Part shown: one piece after another, positions 51,306 through 62,545 of the stretch | Numbering within the stretch: the first letter of the stretch is position 1 | Layout: each line of letters starts with the position of its first letter | NCBI GenBank assembly: GCA_012295275.1 | Contig: CM022677.1 | Coordinates: forward strand, 6,309,280 to 6,373,279 | From: Chrysomallon squamiferum | Lineage: Eukaryota > Mollusca > Gastropoda > Neomphalida > Peltospiridae | Length of the DNA stretch: 64,000 nucleotides | Reading direction: 5' to 3' | Position numbers and translations under genes: made by a program | Notes under the pieces: generated by a model | Database searches by the model: none | Seen by the model: only the letters and a program-made list of their open reading frames with translations | Told to the model about the DNA's origin: nothing

Positions 51306-52272
51306 CTGGAAAAGACATGATTCTACTTGGAGTACTGTCAAGTACTATGAATAATGGGGAGATGACATGTTTAAAACCCTGCTGACAAACAGAACGTAAA
51401 CTCCAGAGATGTTGCTACATGATAGATTCTAAAACTGTAGAGAAACCTTCCAATTCATTGATGGGTAAGTGTGCGTTTCAATCCATTGACCATGAGTAGT
51501 TCATACTAAACTGCTAAATATTACTGCTTAGAATACATGATTATTTAAGAACTGAATGGTGTTATTTTACTCTTTTCTTTCAGTCATCCAGTTCAGTATA
51601 TATATTGTTTGTTTTTTTCATTGAGGAGGAGGGGTTCTAAATTTATTTCCCCACATTGTATTTTTAGACTAGATATACCAATGATATTTGATTACTATAC
51701 CAATGGTTATATAAAGTATTGCTACAAAGAACAATCACAAAAATTATTTTTTGATCTCTTTATTACAGCATTAGTCAGAATAAACTAACAGCATTGCTGA
51801 AGCACTATGTCAGCATGGAGTAATGCCAAGGCAGAAAAAATGCGGTGGGAGAAACTTTAATTCCAGTGTACTTACTTCTGATGATACAGAGAGGGTTGTC
51901 CAGTTTCTGCAGCATTTTGCAGAGGACCATGCACTCATCTTACCTGGCTGAGTACCAGGATTCAAGAGAAGTGATGTCAACATACTCCACACATCTGAGA
52001 CGAAGGCTTCACTTTGAGTCATTACAGACAACTTGCTATTGCACGAGGTAAGTTGATTGTGACTTCACACACAAGATTCTTCACCAGCTCGTGTACAACC
52101 AAATAAATTATAACTATTGACAAAGCTTCTTTTTTTTTTCCTTTCTAACTGTTCCTTAATATTTGTTCCTCTCCTTGATCCTTATGCAAAATATGATCAT
52201 ACTGCCACTGTGTCATGTTTTAATGAATTTGTTTTATTTTTAATAACCAATTATAAAACCAGTCATACAGTT

Positions 52273-53726
52273 CTACTGACAAAGCCTATTTGACAATATT
52301 TCCAAATGCGCGCCAATTACTGCTACGACCTCCATATCAGCTGTGGCACCCCGAAGCTCATATAGCAGGGGAAACATTTCAACATTTCCCCTTGAAATGT
52401 ATTTTTTCCAAACTTTGAGTTTGTTCTGGAATGCAATAATTTTGTCTGTTGAACTAAGGATGTTTTCATTTGGGCCCAATATTGCTGGTGTTCAGCAAGT
52501 TCAAAAGCCAAAAAATATCTGCTAAGTAGGCTAATTTCTGTACCCACTTTGCATCTTCAAGGCAATCAGTGAAATGTACTTTTTTATTATTTTTGAAGAA
52601 GGTCAGGAGTTCCTCTCGCATTTCGTATACCCTTGTTAGAATCTTTCCTCTTGTTAACCATCTTACCTCAGAATGTAGAAGGAGAGTCACGTGGTCCTTG
52701 TGTATATTTTCACAGAGCTTTGCAAAAATGCGGGTCTTAGGAGGGTGCTGCTTTGCAAAATTAATCATGTTAACAGTTACATCTAGAACTTCTTTTAAAT
52801 CCTCCCCAATAGTTTGCGAACATAGAACTTCCCGGTGGATGAAACAGTCGTTATCACAGCAGTGTTTTTTTCTTTGATGAGTGTCACAAATCCTTTTATC
52901 AATCCAATCATTGCGGGAGCACCATCAGTGCAGATACCAACACACCGCATCCATGACAAACCACAGGTTTCCAAGTAAGAGGACACCAGATTGAATATGT
53001 CTTCACCTTTAGTTGTTTCTGGCAGTTTTACCACAATTTTACCTTCGTTTTCAAATCGAACGAACGCTAATAGGTGGGCCTTACCAGTTATGTCTGTTGA
53101 CTCATCTACTTGGAGAGCGAAGTTTGTACATTTTAGTATTTCAGACAAACCATTTTCAATGTTGTGGGACAAGTCAGTGAAACACCTACATAATAGTATT
53201 CTCAGATAGAGGAACTTTTGAAAATTCGTCTGCAGCTTCTTGACCCAGATTGATTTTTGCCATTATTTTACAGGCAGGCAATATCAAGCTTTCAGCAATA
53301 GTATGGCTTTTCATTTGTTTGGCAACTAACTCAGCTGTCATATAGCTTGCTTTTTGGGCTTTGTTACTAACAGTAACCTTCTTTTCAAACATCGTACGGG
53401 CTTTACCTTTGGATTTAAGAAGTCTTTGAAAGTAATCAATATCTTTATTTAACAACTGACTGATTAGCTGTGAAATGGCCCTGTAACTTGGCTGGAAACA
53501 TAGCTGCGTTAACAAGTGTTTTCCCACAAACAATGCACAATGGAAGTTGACAGTTTTGTTCTCCAGTCCACGTGAACCCAAAGGCCAAATATGTCTCATT
53601 GTAACGGCAATTTTGTTTAGTCTCACCCACGTTAGCTACCTTACTTGTACTTTTCTCTGCTAAGTGTTGCTCATCTCCACTATCCTCTTCTTCTCTTGCA
53701 CATCTTCTTTTCAAATACTTCATCAT
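52273..53726 (-). pseudogene. hAT transposase with BED finger (SCAND3/ZBED5-like), truncated
   Basis: Minus strand, from ATG 53726. A BED-type zinc finger comes first (QLPLCIVCGKTLVNAAMFPA then KLQGHF). Next come DYFQRLLKSKGKARTMFEKK and, in the catalytic core, FALQVDESTDITGKAHLLAF and GICTDGAPAMIGLIKGFVTL, holding acidic residues of the RNase H-like fold. Then follow CFIHREVL, LLLHSEVRWLTRGKILTRVY and KLAYLADIFWLLNLLN. These are hallmarks of the hAT (Charlie-like) transposases that gave rise to SCAND3, ZBED5 and similar host genes. The frame shifts at least four times (near 53460, 53185, 52870 and 52480), and the C-terminal dimerisation region is missing after about 52273. It cannot encode an active transposase as written. 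Confidence 0.85.
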
Positions 53727-54120
53727 CTTTCACGCGTTAAATTGTGTTCATATATTGGCAGGTAGGAGAGAAGACAAAACACAATACGCACCCACACTGC
53801 TCTGTTCACAACTAACTCGTGTGCTTCTAACAACCACGTGCATCTCAATGCAAGGGGTTGGCAGTACATCATCAGTGACGTCACAGATATATTTGCTTCT
53901 GTGAATACTAATGATTTACCTGAAAAGTAAAATAAACTTATTTTTTTTATATTAGAAACTATTTACACTTTAACTAATTAAATAGTTATTTATTTATACA
54001 AATTACTATTTATATTAGGCATGATATCCATATTATCCATGTGCATTGTACATAGTAATCATCATAATGTTATTGTAGATGTATTTGTTTGTTCTGTCTA
54101 TTTCATTCTGTCCATCTAAC
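53727..54120. other. Region upstream of the hAT transposase start
   Basis: GC-balanced to about 53890, plausibly the 5' noncoding part of the hAT element, then AT-rich. A possible terminal sequence (CACTGATGATGTACTGCCAA on the minus strand, around 53860-53879) could not be confirmed because the other end is missing. Confidence 0.35.
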
Positions 54121-54164
54121 TGCCCCCAGTTGCTCCTTTTTTATTTATTAGTTATGTCATCTCT

Positions 54165-54231
54165 TGCAGAGCCCTTGACGATGCACCATGGAGCACAAGG
54201 GCTCCAAGGAGCCCCGGTTGGGAAACACTGT
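54165..54231 (-). mobile_element. hAT-type element terminus
   Basis: Read on the minus strand, the sequence starts CAGTGTTTCCCAACCGGGGC followed by CTTGGAGCCCTTGTGCTCC. CAGTGTTTCCCAACC is a very common hAT terminal repeat. It interrupts the gag homology that resumes with TAACTGAAGAAAGGTCATGC; the second gag copy at 56820 runs through this point without interruption. The opposite terminus was not found. Confidence 0.6.
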
Positions 54232-54235
54232 GTAA

Positions 54236-54866
54236 CTGAAGAAAGGTCATGCCAGCTCTCTGCCGGACTAATTGTTTTAGTTCTTTCTTCAGACTTGAGT
54301 CTCTCACATTTTCAACAAATTGGTGCAACAAGGTATTATTAATAAAGGTATTATTCTTGTTGGGCACCATAGCTGTGTTTTTCTTGTACACTCTAACTAA
54401 TAATTCAGACAGACAGTAAGAGAATTATCTTTGCTTTGCCTTCCTTCTGTGATTGATCAAAAAATAACTTCTGAAGTTCATGCCACTGATTATCTATCTT
54501 CAAACGTCTTATTGCAGAATGTCCCAAACACTTGTGGATTCTCTTGGTCTTGTTGTGACCTCAACCTAATTTCTTCTTTTGCTTCATCTTCTAATATAAA
54601 ACTAGCCTGCTCCTTTTCTGCAAGGCTCTGATGTAGAAATATCCTTTCTACCTGATCCTGAAAATCTCTAAATTTGAGGCCATTGTCTGACCCATTAAAT
54701 TTGCTTACCTTTATCTCGTTTCCGATATAAAATAAACAGGTTTAGTTCTTTTTTGTTGTATAGGACTCAGCATTTCCTCATTAAGTAATTGAGTCACAGC
54801 TATTTCTTCCTGTAAAGCATCCTGTAACTCTGCCACCTGATCTTTTAGCTTTTTAGTTTTCACCAT
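54236..54866 (-). pseudogene. LTR-retrotransposon gag, N-terminal part (degraded)
   Basis: Minus strand from ATG 54866: MVKTKKLKDQVAELQDALQE, a coiled-coil start, with the first frame ending at TAA 54711-54713. The following frames read KFRDFQDQVERIFLHQSLAE, then NQWHELQKLFFDQSQKEGK, then LSYCLSELLVRVYKKNTAMV and KKELKQLVRQRAGMTFLQL. This is the helical capsid-like layout of Ty3-type retrotransposon Gag, which packages element RNA into particles. At least three frame changes are needed, so the copy is dead. The hAT terminus at 54231 cuts it off. Assignment is by motif and layout, not by search. Confidence 0.6.
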
Positions 54867-56479
54867 TTTGCAAAGCTTTATAAATTAAAGTCAGCTGGGA
54901 ATTCAATGATATGTTACAAAAAGCAAGTTATGCCATGCTTGTGCCAGCAGCCAGTATTATATATATCTGTCAATTTAAATTTTTATTTAAATTAGTATTT
55001 TAATATATAGTGTTTTTTAAATGCAAATTTACTTTACTTGCAATTCATTATTACACACTAAGTGAAATTACAAAATCATTTACTTTGTTTTAGTATTTCA
55101 AGTTTTAACTATCAGATCGTAACTCTTCTCTCCAACAATTTTATTTTAAATTTACTCCAGATGCACTTAACTGCTGCCACTCAGGGCTGTTTACCTCACA
55201 TGTTATCTAAGGCTACTGACCATTGCTGGCTGTTACTGCGTCCACACATGTAAACAACTGGTCATGTGAAATTCAACTTTACAGTTACAGACCACGCCTC
55301 TTTATGCAATTATAGTTTGTAGGCAGATTCCTCAGATCATAACTTTTACAATTGACCCATTAATCCCCAATTACTCATATCAGTTATAGTGTTAAAACAG
55401 TTTGATTGAGGGAATGCCAGTGTAGTTCAGTTAAGTAATATAAAACTCACTTGTCATTCATTCACATTCAAACATTTCATAATAACCTACCTTTCATTGG
55501 TTGTGGCCAATAATGACAATTTTCATTTAACCATAAAGTGAAGCAAAACAACAAAATAGCAACACAGTCATAGAGTCAGTCTGTTAATTATCCACCAGCC
55601 AGTTTATGTTGTAATGCATCTCTCTCCCTCTCTGTCTCCACAGGTGTTGTTAATGTTCTTTGATCTTCCATTCCTTTGCAACTTCAAATATTCAGTTCGT
55701 CTTCATCTGCATTTTTCTGGAAAGTTCAGCTGCCTCACACTTTAATTGTTTCTTTGTTGTTCTCATTTCAGATTTATCAACTGCCTGTTTTAAATTTAAC
55801 AATTGTCTGTAAACTTAAACAACTTACAATCCTGTAGGTGATGCCATTTGTGGCCAGGTGCATACAACACCCTCACACAAAAACTACACAAGTTCCACTT
55901 CAATTACATCTTTATTTTCTCTACCTATTTATACTTCATGACATACAGTAACAATATAATCTTATAAAAGTATAGTAATCATAATGCAGAGAATTGTCTC
56001 GAACATCTTTCTCCCTTGCCTGATATTCTCTCTTCTCTCTTGAACTCTCTTTCACCTCAGACACACAGATAACATTTCACACCCCTGACCAATACTGGCA
56101 GACCATTACTGTCCTGGATTCCTTAAGAAAACCAGTAGCTGTAGTTCCTGCTTCCTCACATTTTAAATTTGAAATTCAAGTTTTTGAATTTTTTTTTTTT
56201 TATTGTTTTCCTATCGGGAAGGAAGGACTGTTGTCACTATTATCAGACTTAGTGGATTGTTGTCTGTATAGATAGTAAATTTGTGTCCGAGGAGATAATC
56301 TTAGATAATAGACATTTGGACTATTGGACAGTCAGAAACAGTTCTGTCAAATTCTTGATTGTAAACAGAATCGGATAAGTCAGAACATTTTTCCTGTACT
56401 GTCCGACTCACAACAGTAGAGAGTCGAATTTTCATGTCTGCTCTTGCTGATCACCAACCAAACCTCGTCATCTTGTTGT
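54867..56479. other. Probable 5' noncoding region of the LTR element and flank
   Basis: No coding content recognised on either strand. On the minus strand an AATAAA lies near 55911-55916, upstream of the gag start at 54866, which would fit an LTR at about 55850-56100; no matching second LTR was found, so this is tentative. Confidence 0.35.
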
Positions 56480-56484
56480 ACTCC

Positions 56485-57055
56485 TAGGTAGAGTGTACAG
56501 GGTATTGACTTCCTTGTCTTCTACTTATCCACCTACATCTGGGAAAATCTCTCTGCCTGCTTCTAGTGGAATCCCTAGCGAAATGGCCAGGGCTGTTGTA
56601 ATAAAAAAACAGGAGGGTTGAACGCTGGTGGAGAAGTAGTTTGCTGAATATGTTGCAGTGTAGTTGCAAACATATCAGATAGATTTTCTATCTGCTTATG
56701 CTGCTTTGGTATGTTCATGGTTAAGAAGTGACATCTGCAACCAATATTCTGGATGTTACTTTGTGTTTTGCAGTGCTGGAACACCCCATTTCTTCCAACA
56801 GTTTAAAGGCTTCTTCCCATAACTGAAGAAAGGTCATGCCTTCTCTCTGCCGGACTAATTGTTTTAGTTCTTTCTTCAGATTCTCACATTTTCAGAAAAT
56901 TGTCGGGCACCATAGCTGTGTTTTTCCTGTACACTCTGTCTAATAATTCAGACAGACAGTAAGAGAATTCTCTTTGCTTTGCCTTCCTTCTGTGATTGAT
57001 CAAAAAATAACTTCTGAAGTTCATGCCACTGATTATCTATCTTCAAACGTCTTTA
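56485..57055 (-). pseudogene. Same gag family, C-terminal part (degraded)
   Basis: Minus strand. Starts at TFEDR, overlaps the copy at 54236-54533, then continues past the point where that copy is cut: EEAFKLLEEMGCSSTAKHKV and TSRILVADVTS, stop, and finally SPGHFARDST, a CCHC zinc knuckle that has lost cysteines (flanking YYNS and RDST instead of CxxC and RDC). Two frameshifts occupy the same places as in the other copy. Lesions and the lost knuckle make it non-functional. Confidence 0.6.
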
Positions 57056-57079
57056 GGTAAATATACAATATAAACATAT

Positions 57080-57083
<4 letters not shown>

Positions 57084-57138
<55 letters not shown>
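57084..57138. repeat. (AT)n microsatellite
   Basis: About 27 AT units, about 30 bp beyond the gag fragment. Confidence 0.95.
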
Positions 57139-57142
<4 letters not shown>

Positions 57143-57585
57143 CTATAAAACAGATAAGTGTGTGTTTAATATCAGATCAGTCTGATAAAAGAAACTCAGT
57201 TTCTTCATGACCAGACATCTTAGCTCTGATTGCCTCAGTCTTCTTCTTCACCTTTGCTCTCTTGTGCCAGTGATATCGAAATTCAGCCACAATACACCTG
57301 ATCAGAAACAAACCCCTATAACTGAGATTATTACAGTTTTCTTCTTTTCATCACTGTGAAAATAAAAATAAAAACATTCAGAAAATCTGAAACTATGTAA
57401 AATAAAAATAATAAAAATAACAATAATAATAATAATAACAATAATAATAATAACAATAACAATAACAATAACAATAACTATAATAATAAAAATAAAATAA
57501 AAATAATTCCTCATGTAAACGCTGGTAACGTATCTTCCAATACTGCAATACAAAATACAGTCATTACTATTAGTGTTCTTGTTCA

Positions 57586-57625
<40 letters not shown>

Positions 57626-58033
57626 TATTGATATTATATTTATTATTATTATTATTATTATTTATTGTTATTATTATCATTATTATTATTATTATTAAAT
57701 TAACTAATGACATTATGTGCTTTAATCTGAGATAAAACTGATAAAATAATGTAACTAACAAAATTATTATAATTCCAATATTACAATACTGGTAATGTAT
57801 GATTTACCGAAGGGAGATTACTCAAAATGTATTTTCCTTGCACATAGCAGTTAACAGGAATTTGTAGTTAACAGTATTTAGCACTTGGGAATTATGGGAA
57901 GTATATTGCTTCTAGTCAAATTTATCTGATTTTGTGACATTTGGTATTGAAGATAAAACATTTTTGCATTTTTAAGTGTTTTGTTATTTTGTAAAAAGAG
58001 AATGTATGAAGATGAAGGTATTCTTGAATACTG
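57139..58033. other. AT-rich spacer with AAT/ATT/AAC tracts
   Basis: Imperfect AAT and AAC trinucleotides at 57400-57510 and ATT at 57586-57696. The short stretch 57165-57300 is GC-balanced but gave no recognisable protein. Confidence 0.55.
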
Positions 58034-58290
58034 CAGAGAGACAGCCACACATGAACATACCAGAGAGAATGACAGAGACAGAGAGAAAGACAGAGACAGT
58101 GAGACAGCCACAAACATACCAGAGAGAAAGACAGAGACAGACAGCCACACATAAACATACAGAGAGAGACAGTGACAGTGAGCCAAAGAGACAGCCACAC
58201 ATATACAGAGAGATACAGAGACAGTGAAACAGCCACACACAAACATACCAGAGACAGAGACAGTGAGACAGAGAGACAGTAAGAGACTAA
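58034..58290. repeat. Complex CAGCCACACA / AGAGACAG repeat
   Basis: CAGCCACA-type blocks recur near 58042, 58104, 58141, 58192 and 58231, separated by GAGAGACAGAGACAGTGA-type purine-rich runs of variable length. Translation products are low-complexity. Confidence 0.8.
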
Positions 58291-58338
58291 AATGGTTTCA
58301 GAATTTTGTTTTCCTGAACAGGTATAGTTTATAAGCAG

Positions 58339-58341
<3 letters not shown>

Positions 58342-58370
<29 letters not shown>

Positions 58371-58402
58371 CTGTGTGAGTGTGTGTTTGTGTGTGTGTGC
58401 AG
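58342..58402. repeat. (GT)n microsatellite
   Basis: GT run of about 30 units with interruptions. Confidence 0.9.
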
Positions 58403-58607
58403 CTGTGCTTGTTTATGTACGTCAGTACATGTTTATCCTTGGCCAACTCATTTACTATCAACAAAATGTCTGTTATACATACAAACACTTGTATAAACAA
58501 GTTTACATCTTTTATCTTATCATTGTAACATGCTCTTTCAGAATAATACTAGAAATAATAATAATAATAATAGTACTAGTGGTAGTAGTAGTAATAGTAC
58601 TAGTAGT

Positions 58608-58640
<33 letters not shown>

Positions 58641-59480
58641 TAAAATTTAAAAAAAGGAAAAAACCTAAGTAACAAATGAATATAACCTTAAGGAATATAA
58701 GTTACTTAGTTAGGTTTGTTAAAGTGAATATTTTCTAATGAAAGATTATTATTATTAAACTGTTCATATCAGAAAATGAACTTTAAATAACAATTTTTAT
58801 TTACTTCATTTTATTATCTATTTCGTTTTTATTTAATTATTATTTTATTTATTGTTTATTTGTCTGTATGTTTCTTTTTCTCTCTTTTAATTTTTTTTTT
58901 TTCAGTATCAGTTAATATGATAAATATTGTTTTATCTGTCGCTAACAAAACTTTAATGGAGAAATAAAAAAAGATGAAAAAAGGCCTCACTGTTATTGAG
59001 CAATGAGAAAAAAAAGTATCAAATTTAAATTCAAAACACACCAATCATTTCAAATTGTTTTGATTAACTGCAATTTGTCATTCACTTATTTTCTTTACAA
59101 ATCTGCAACAGACATTTAAGTGTCTAGTCAAACCAATTATCTGATAAACCAAACAAAGCCTTAAGACAATCATTGTTAAAATAAATAACAATAAGAACCA
59201 TCTCTAATTACATTATCTGAGGTAGACATTCTGCTAACTGACCATCAAAACCAAAAATTATTCTGACACCTAAAATGGGCCTCATTGTGATTATAAAAAC
59301 AAAACAAAAAAACCCCATGGGAAACTGCAAAATGCAGTAATCCAACATACTTACAACTACTAACTCACCACTGTTACTAGCAAGGACAACATTACTCCTT
59401 TATAAATAAAAAAATAATAAATAAATAAAACAAGAACAGAACTAAAAGGAGTAAAAAATAATAAAAACAAAACAACAACA

Positions 59481-59483
<3 letters not shown>
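58403..59483. other. AT-rich spacer
   Basis: AAT/AGT trinucleotides at 58554-58640; otherwise no feature recognised. Confidence 0.5.

Positions 59484-59544
<61 letters not shown>
59484..59544. repeat. (CT)n microsatellite
   Basis: About 30 CT units. Confidence 0.95.
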
Positions 59545-59548
<4 letters not shown>

Positions 59549-59639
59549 TTATGAAAAATGTATTAACATTAAACTTATTTTAAAATTAATTCAGGCTTAG
59601 TCGTTGTTTTCTGCTCAGTACTTAATTGTTTTTATTTTT

Positions 59640-60060
59640 ATTACTAATACTTTAGTAAACTTTAAATGAAATGAAGTAAACTGAAACTACTTTTATAAAT
59701 TACTTTGTTGTTTTTTTAACTATTTAGTGTAAACATTAAATATGAAATAAAAGCAATTTTTAAAACCATTTTGTTATTTCTTTTTACTATTTTCTGTAAA
59801 CAATTTATTATTAAATGAAATAAAATAATGTAAAGTTAATGCATGTTTTTATATTTTCTGTAAACAATTAATTGTTATATGAAATAAAATGATTTTTGAA
59901 ATTATTGGGTTTTTTTACTATTTCTCTATTAAATGAAATAAATATGGTTTTTGAAATTAGTGTGTTAACAACTATTAAATGAAGTAATTTTAAAAACTAA
60001 AATTGACCAGTTTCTGTAACCATTAATTGAAATAAAACTGATTTTAAAACCACAATGTGC
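59640..60060. repeat. Degenerate AT-rich minisatellite
   Basis: The string TTAAATGAAATAAAATGATT and its variants recur near 59660, 59735, 59812, 59876, 59930, 59975 and 60027, commonly with TTCTGTAAACAATTAATT before and TTTTGAAATTA after. Unit length about 50-75 bp. Confidence 0.7.
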
Positions 60061-60301
60061 TTGTTTTCTTTACGGATAATTTATTTCTAACATTACAAAC
60101 ATTTATATGTATATATGATGGAGGAGGGTATACAGATCTGTTGAATATTTTTGAGGGGATGGTTAATTCTCTAGGGACAGGGAAGTGATGGGTAAGATCA
60201 AAGTAAAACAGTAGATAAGTGCTGGTGTATGAGGACATTTTTTTAAAATAAAAATTGGATTTGGGCAGCATGGTTATTTTCAGTGACTTGTTTATGTAGA
60301 T

Positions 60302-60631
60302 ATGTTTCTTGGTGACTGTCTATCTGTGTGTGTGTTATTGAGAGAGAGAGAGAGGAATTTTGAAAGGAATGGAGACAGAAACAGAAGAATGGCTAATCAT
60401 GTTAAAGAGTGGGGTGAAGGAAGGATAGGAACAAACAGAAGAATTGCTAATCATGTTAAAGAGTGTGGTGAAGGAAGGATAGGAATAAACAGAAGAATGG
60501 CTAATCATGTTAAAGAGTGTGGTGAAGGAAGGATAGGAATAAACAGAAGAATGGCTAATCATGTTAAAGAGTGTGGTGAAGGAAGGATAGGAACAAACAG
60601 AAGAATAGCTAATCATGTTAAAGAGTGGTGA
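60302..60631 (+). other. Open frame across the 54-bp minisatellite
   Basis: ATG 60302, about 109 codons: a short leader with an AG-derived RERER run, then four and a half 18-residue units. No homology recognised. Because 54 is divisible by three, an open frame is expected by chance in any repeat lacking stops, and the reverse strand is open too. Coding status is unproven. Confidence 0.3.
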
Positions 60632-60765
60632 AGGAAGGATAGGAATAAACAGAAGAATGGCTAATCCTGTTAAAGAGTGTGGTGAAGGAAGAATAGGAAT
60701 AAACAGAAGAATGGCTAATCCTGTTAAAGAGTGTGGTGAAGGAAGGATAGGAATAAACAGAAGGA
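60383..60765. repeat. 54-bp minisatellite (18-codon unit)
   Basis: Units begin AGAAGAATGGCTAATCATGT at 60383, 60437, 60491, 60545 and 60599, then about 60651 after a 2-bp loss, and on to about 60765. The first five units stay in one open frame encoding RMANHVKECGEGRIGINR repeats; the 2-bp loss then closes it. Units differ by single substitutions. Confidence 0.95.
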
Positions 60766-61116
60766 ATTAAGAAACAAAAGAAAGGACGCGTGACGTACAC
60801 TTAAACATAACACTATAATTAACTATACAACACTAACAAAGTTTACATTCATACAACTTTTCAAATTAAATTTTATATTTCTCAAAGAAACTACTATTTT
60901 TTCTTAAATTTCGGAGAGTTTTTTAAAAAATGTGTTTTTTAATATAGTTGTTGTTGAGACAGAAGCTATTCTGAAATATTAATTATAAGATTGTAAAGTT
61001 TACATTTTGTACAAGAATATGTCTAAGAAAATAAGCAGATGAAGACAGTGATTCAGTATCTTTTCAAACCGTTCTCCCTTTTCTCTAATTCACTACATTT
61101 GTCCCTCTAGTCACCG
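60766..61116. other. AT-rich spacer
   Basis: Nothing recognised. Confidence 0.5.
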
Positions 61117-61124
61117 CTCTAAAC

Positions 61125-61317
61125 CAGGGCTGCGCAAACTTTCAGATCTTACAGGCCGCTCCGCTTTAACTTCACTGGCCGCACAAATTTCATTTGTGAT
61201 TACGTAAAATCTGAAGCGTAAGATATATGACTTTGCCTAATTTTCTAGCAATGAATCTCTGTAACGTAAATGTGACGAGGCGACATCCTTCCCACGGCCT
61301 CAGTTTGCGCACCCCTG
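61125..61317. mobile_element. hAT-type MITE, 193 bp, complete
   Basis: Left end CAGGGCTGCGCAAACTTT and right end AGTTTGCGCACCCCTG form 16-bp terminal inverted repeats with one mismatch. They are flanked by 8-bp target-site duplications CTCTAAAC (61117-61124) and CTTTAAAC (61318-61325), differing at one base. An 8-bp duplication and CAGGG...CCCTG ends are diagnostic for the hAT superfamily. No coding capacity. It is more GC-rich than its surroundings. Confidence 0.88.
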
Positions 61318-61325
61318 CTTTAAAC

Positions 61326-61788
<463 letters not shown>

Positions 61789-62266
61789 GCACTGTTTATT
61801 ATAAACTTAGCTCGCTTTGCTGGTACAGGGAAATATGTTCACGAATGAAGAGCTACCAAACGTGCGCACATACACATGTACACACACACACACACACATT
61901 CACACACACATACACACAGAGGGATTTGTGGCTTATCTTTAAAAAAAAAAAAAAAACGCGAGGTCACCAGCTAACAGTCGACATCCGAATAAACCATAAA
62001 TTACTATGGAGAAACAACAGCAACGATTCTAACAACAACTACAACATAAACTAGTTCTGGATAAATCGCTAGATCTAATTTCACAAATAAAATATTTAAA
62101 ACGGAGGACAAACGAAGAAACAAAGGCATATAAATATTAATTAATATTTTTTAGATACTTCAGTGCCTGTTTGACCATCTGCTTCAAAGCATGCACGCAC
62201 AAAAACACGCGCGCTCACAGACACACAGACACACACACACGCACACACACAGAAATATGTATGCAC

Positions 62267-62545
62267 CAGAGCTGTAACGATTACCACGATACAGAATCGT
62301 ATTGTGATACAAAGGCCCCGATACGATAAATCGATTCGGGAAGGATGTTTCCCGATACAATATGACATTTTAATAATTTTTGGTATGAAGTTGATGAAGA
62401 TATTTACATACAATGAAAACGTAACATCCACGTTTCGCCGCTGTAATTCCCGAACATTCAGGTTACTATTAACAGTCCTCGAGGTTGCTGTCGTCACGTA
62501 ACCTGAACACATCATCACATGACATGGAGGACAAGAGCACATTTA
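62267..62545 (+). mobile_element. hAT element 5' end (truncated)
   Basis: Starts CAGAGCTGTAACGATTACCA, a terminal sequence typical of Ac-like hAT elements, followed by several self-complementary ATCGTAT/GATACGAT motifs. About 250 bp on, ATGGAGGACAAGAGCACA (62524) could be the transposase start, but an ATTT array follows at once. No right terminus seen. Superfamily call is from pattern memory. Confidence 0.55.

Larger units (their letters stand above)
46900..52047 (+). pseudogene. Decayed multi-exon gene of unknown function
   Basis: A series of plus-strand exon-like stretches with splice signals but many stops. About 46900-47380: RQKVEQQVTSELAAVRMKLD coiled region and an acidic run SPEPDSDN. 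About 47514-47610: ends at donor GTAAGT. 51306-51464: WKRHDSTWSTVKYYE, stop, WGDDMFKTLLTNRT, stop, then TFQFIDG and donor GTAAGT. 51769-52047: CQHGVMPRQKKCGGRNFNSS, LTSDDTERVVQFLQHFAEDH, ALILPG, stop, VPGFKRSDVN, then TKASL, stop, and donor GTAAGT. I recall the last pattern (...HA-I-LPGR-PGFK...LLPS..TKA.VW) from uncharacterised, transposon-associated proteins of marine invertebrates, but cannot name a family. The LPG-stop-VPGFK stop fits CGA-to-TGA and the SL-stop-V stop fits TGG-to-TGA. Confidence 0.5.

Noticed and set aside
51810-52051. Minus-strand frame 51810-52031 as a continuation of the hAT transposase
   Set aside because: The coherent pattern here is on the plus strand (LTSDDTERVVQFLQ...VPGFKRSDV); the minus frame has no hAT dimerisation motif.
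53840-53879. 5' terminal inverted repeat of the hAT element at 52273-53726
   Set aside because: The sequence is suggestive, but the opposite end is missing, so no inverted pair or target duplication can be shown.
57878-58500. Minus-strand Cys/Val/Leu-rich frames resembling membrane proteins
   Set aside because: They translate the CAGCCACA/AGAGACAG repeat and a GT run; no conserved domain.
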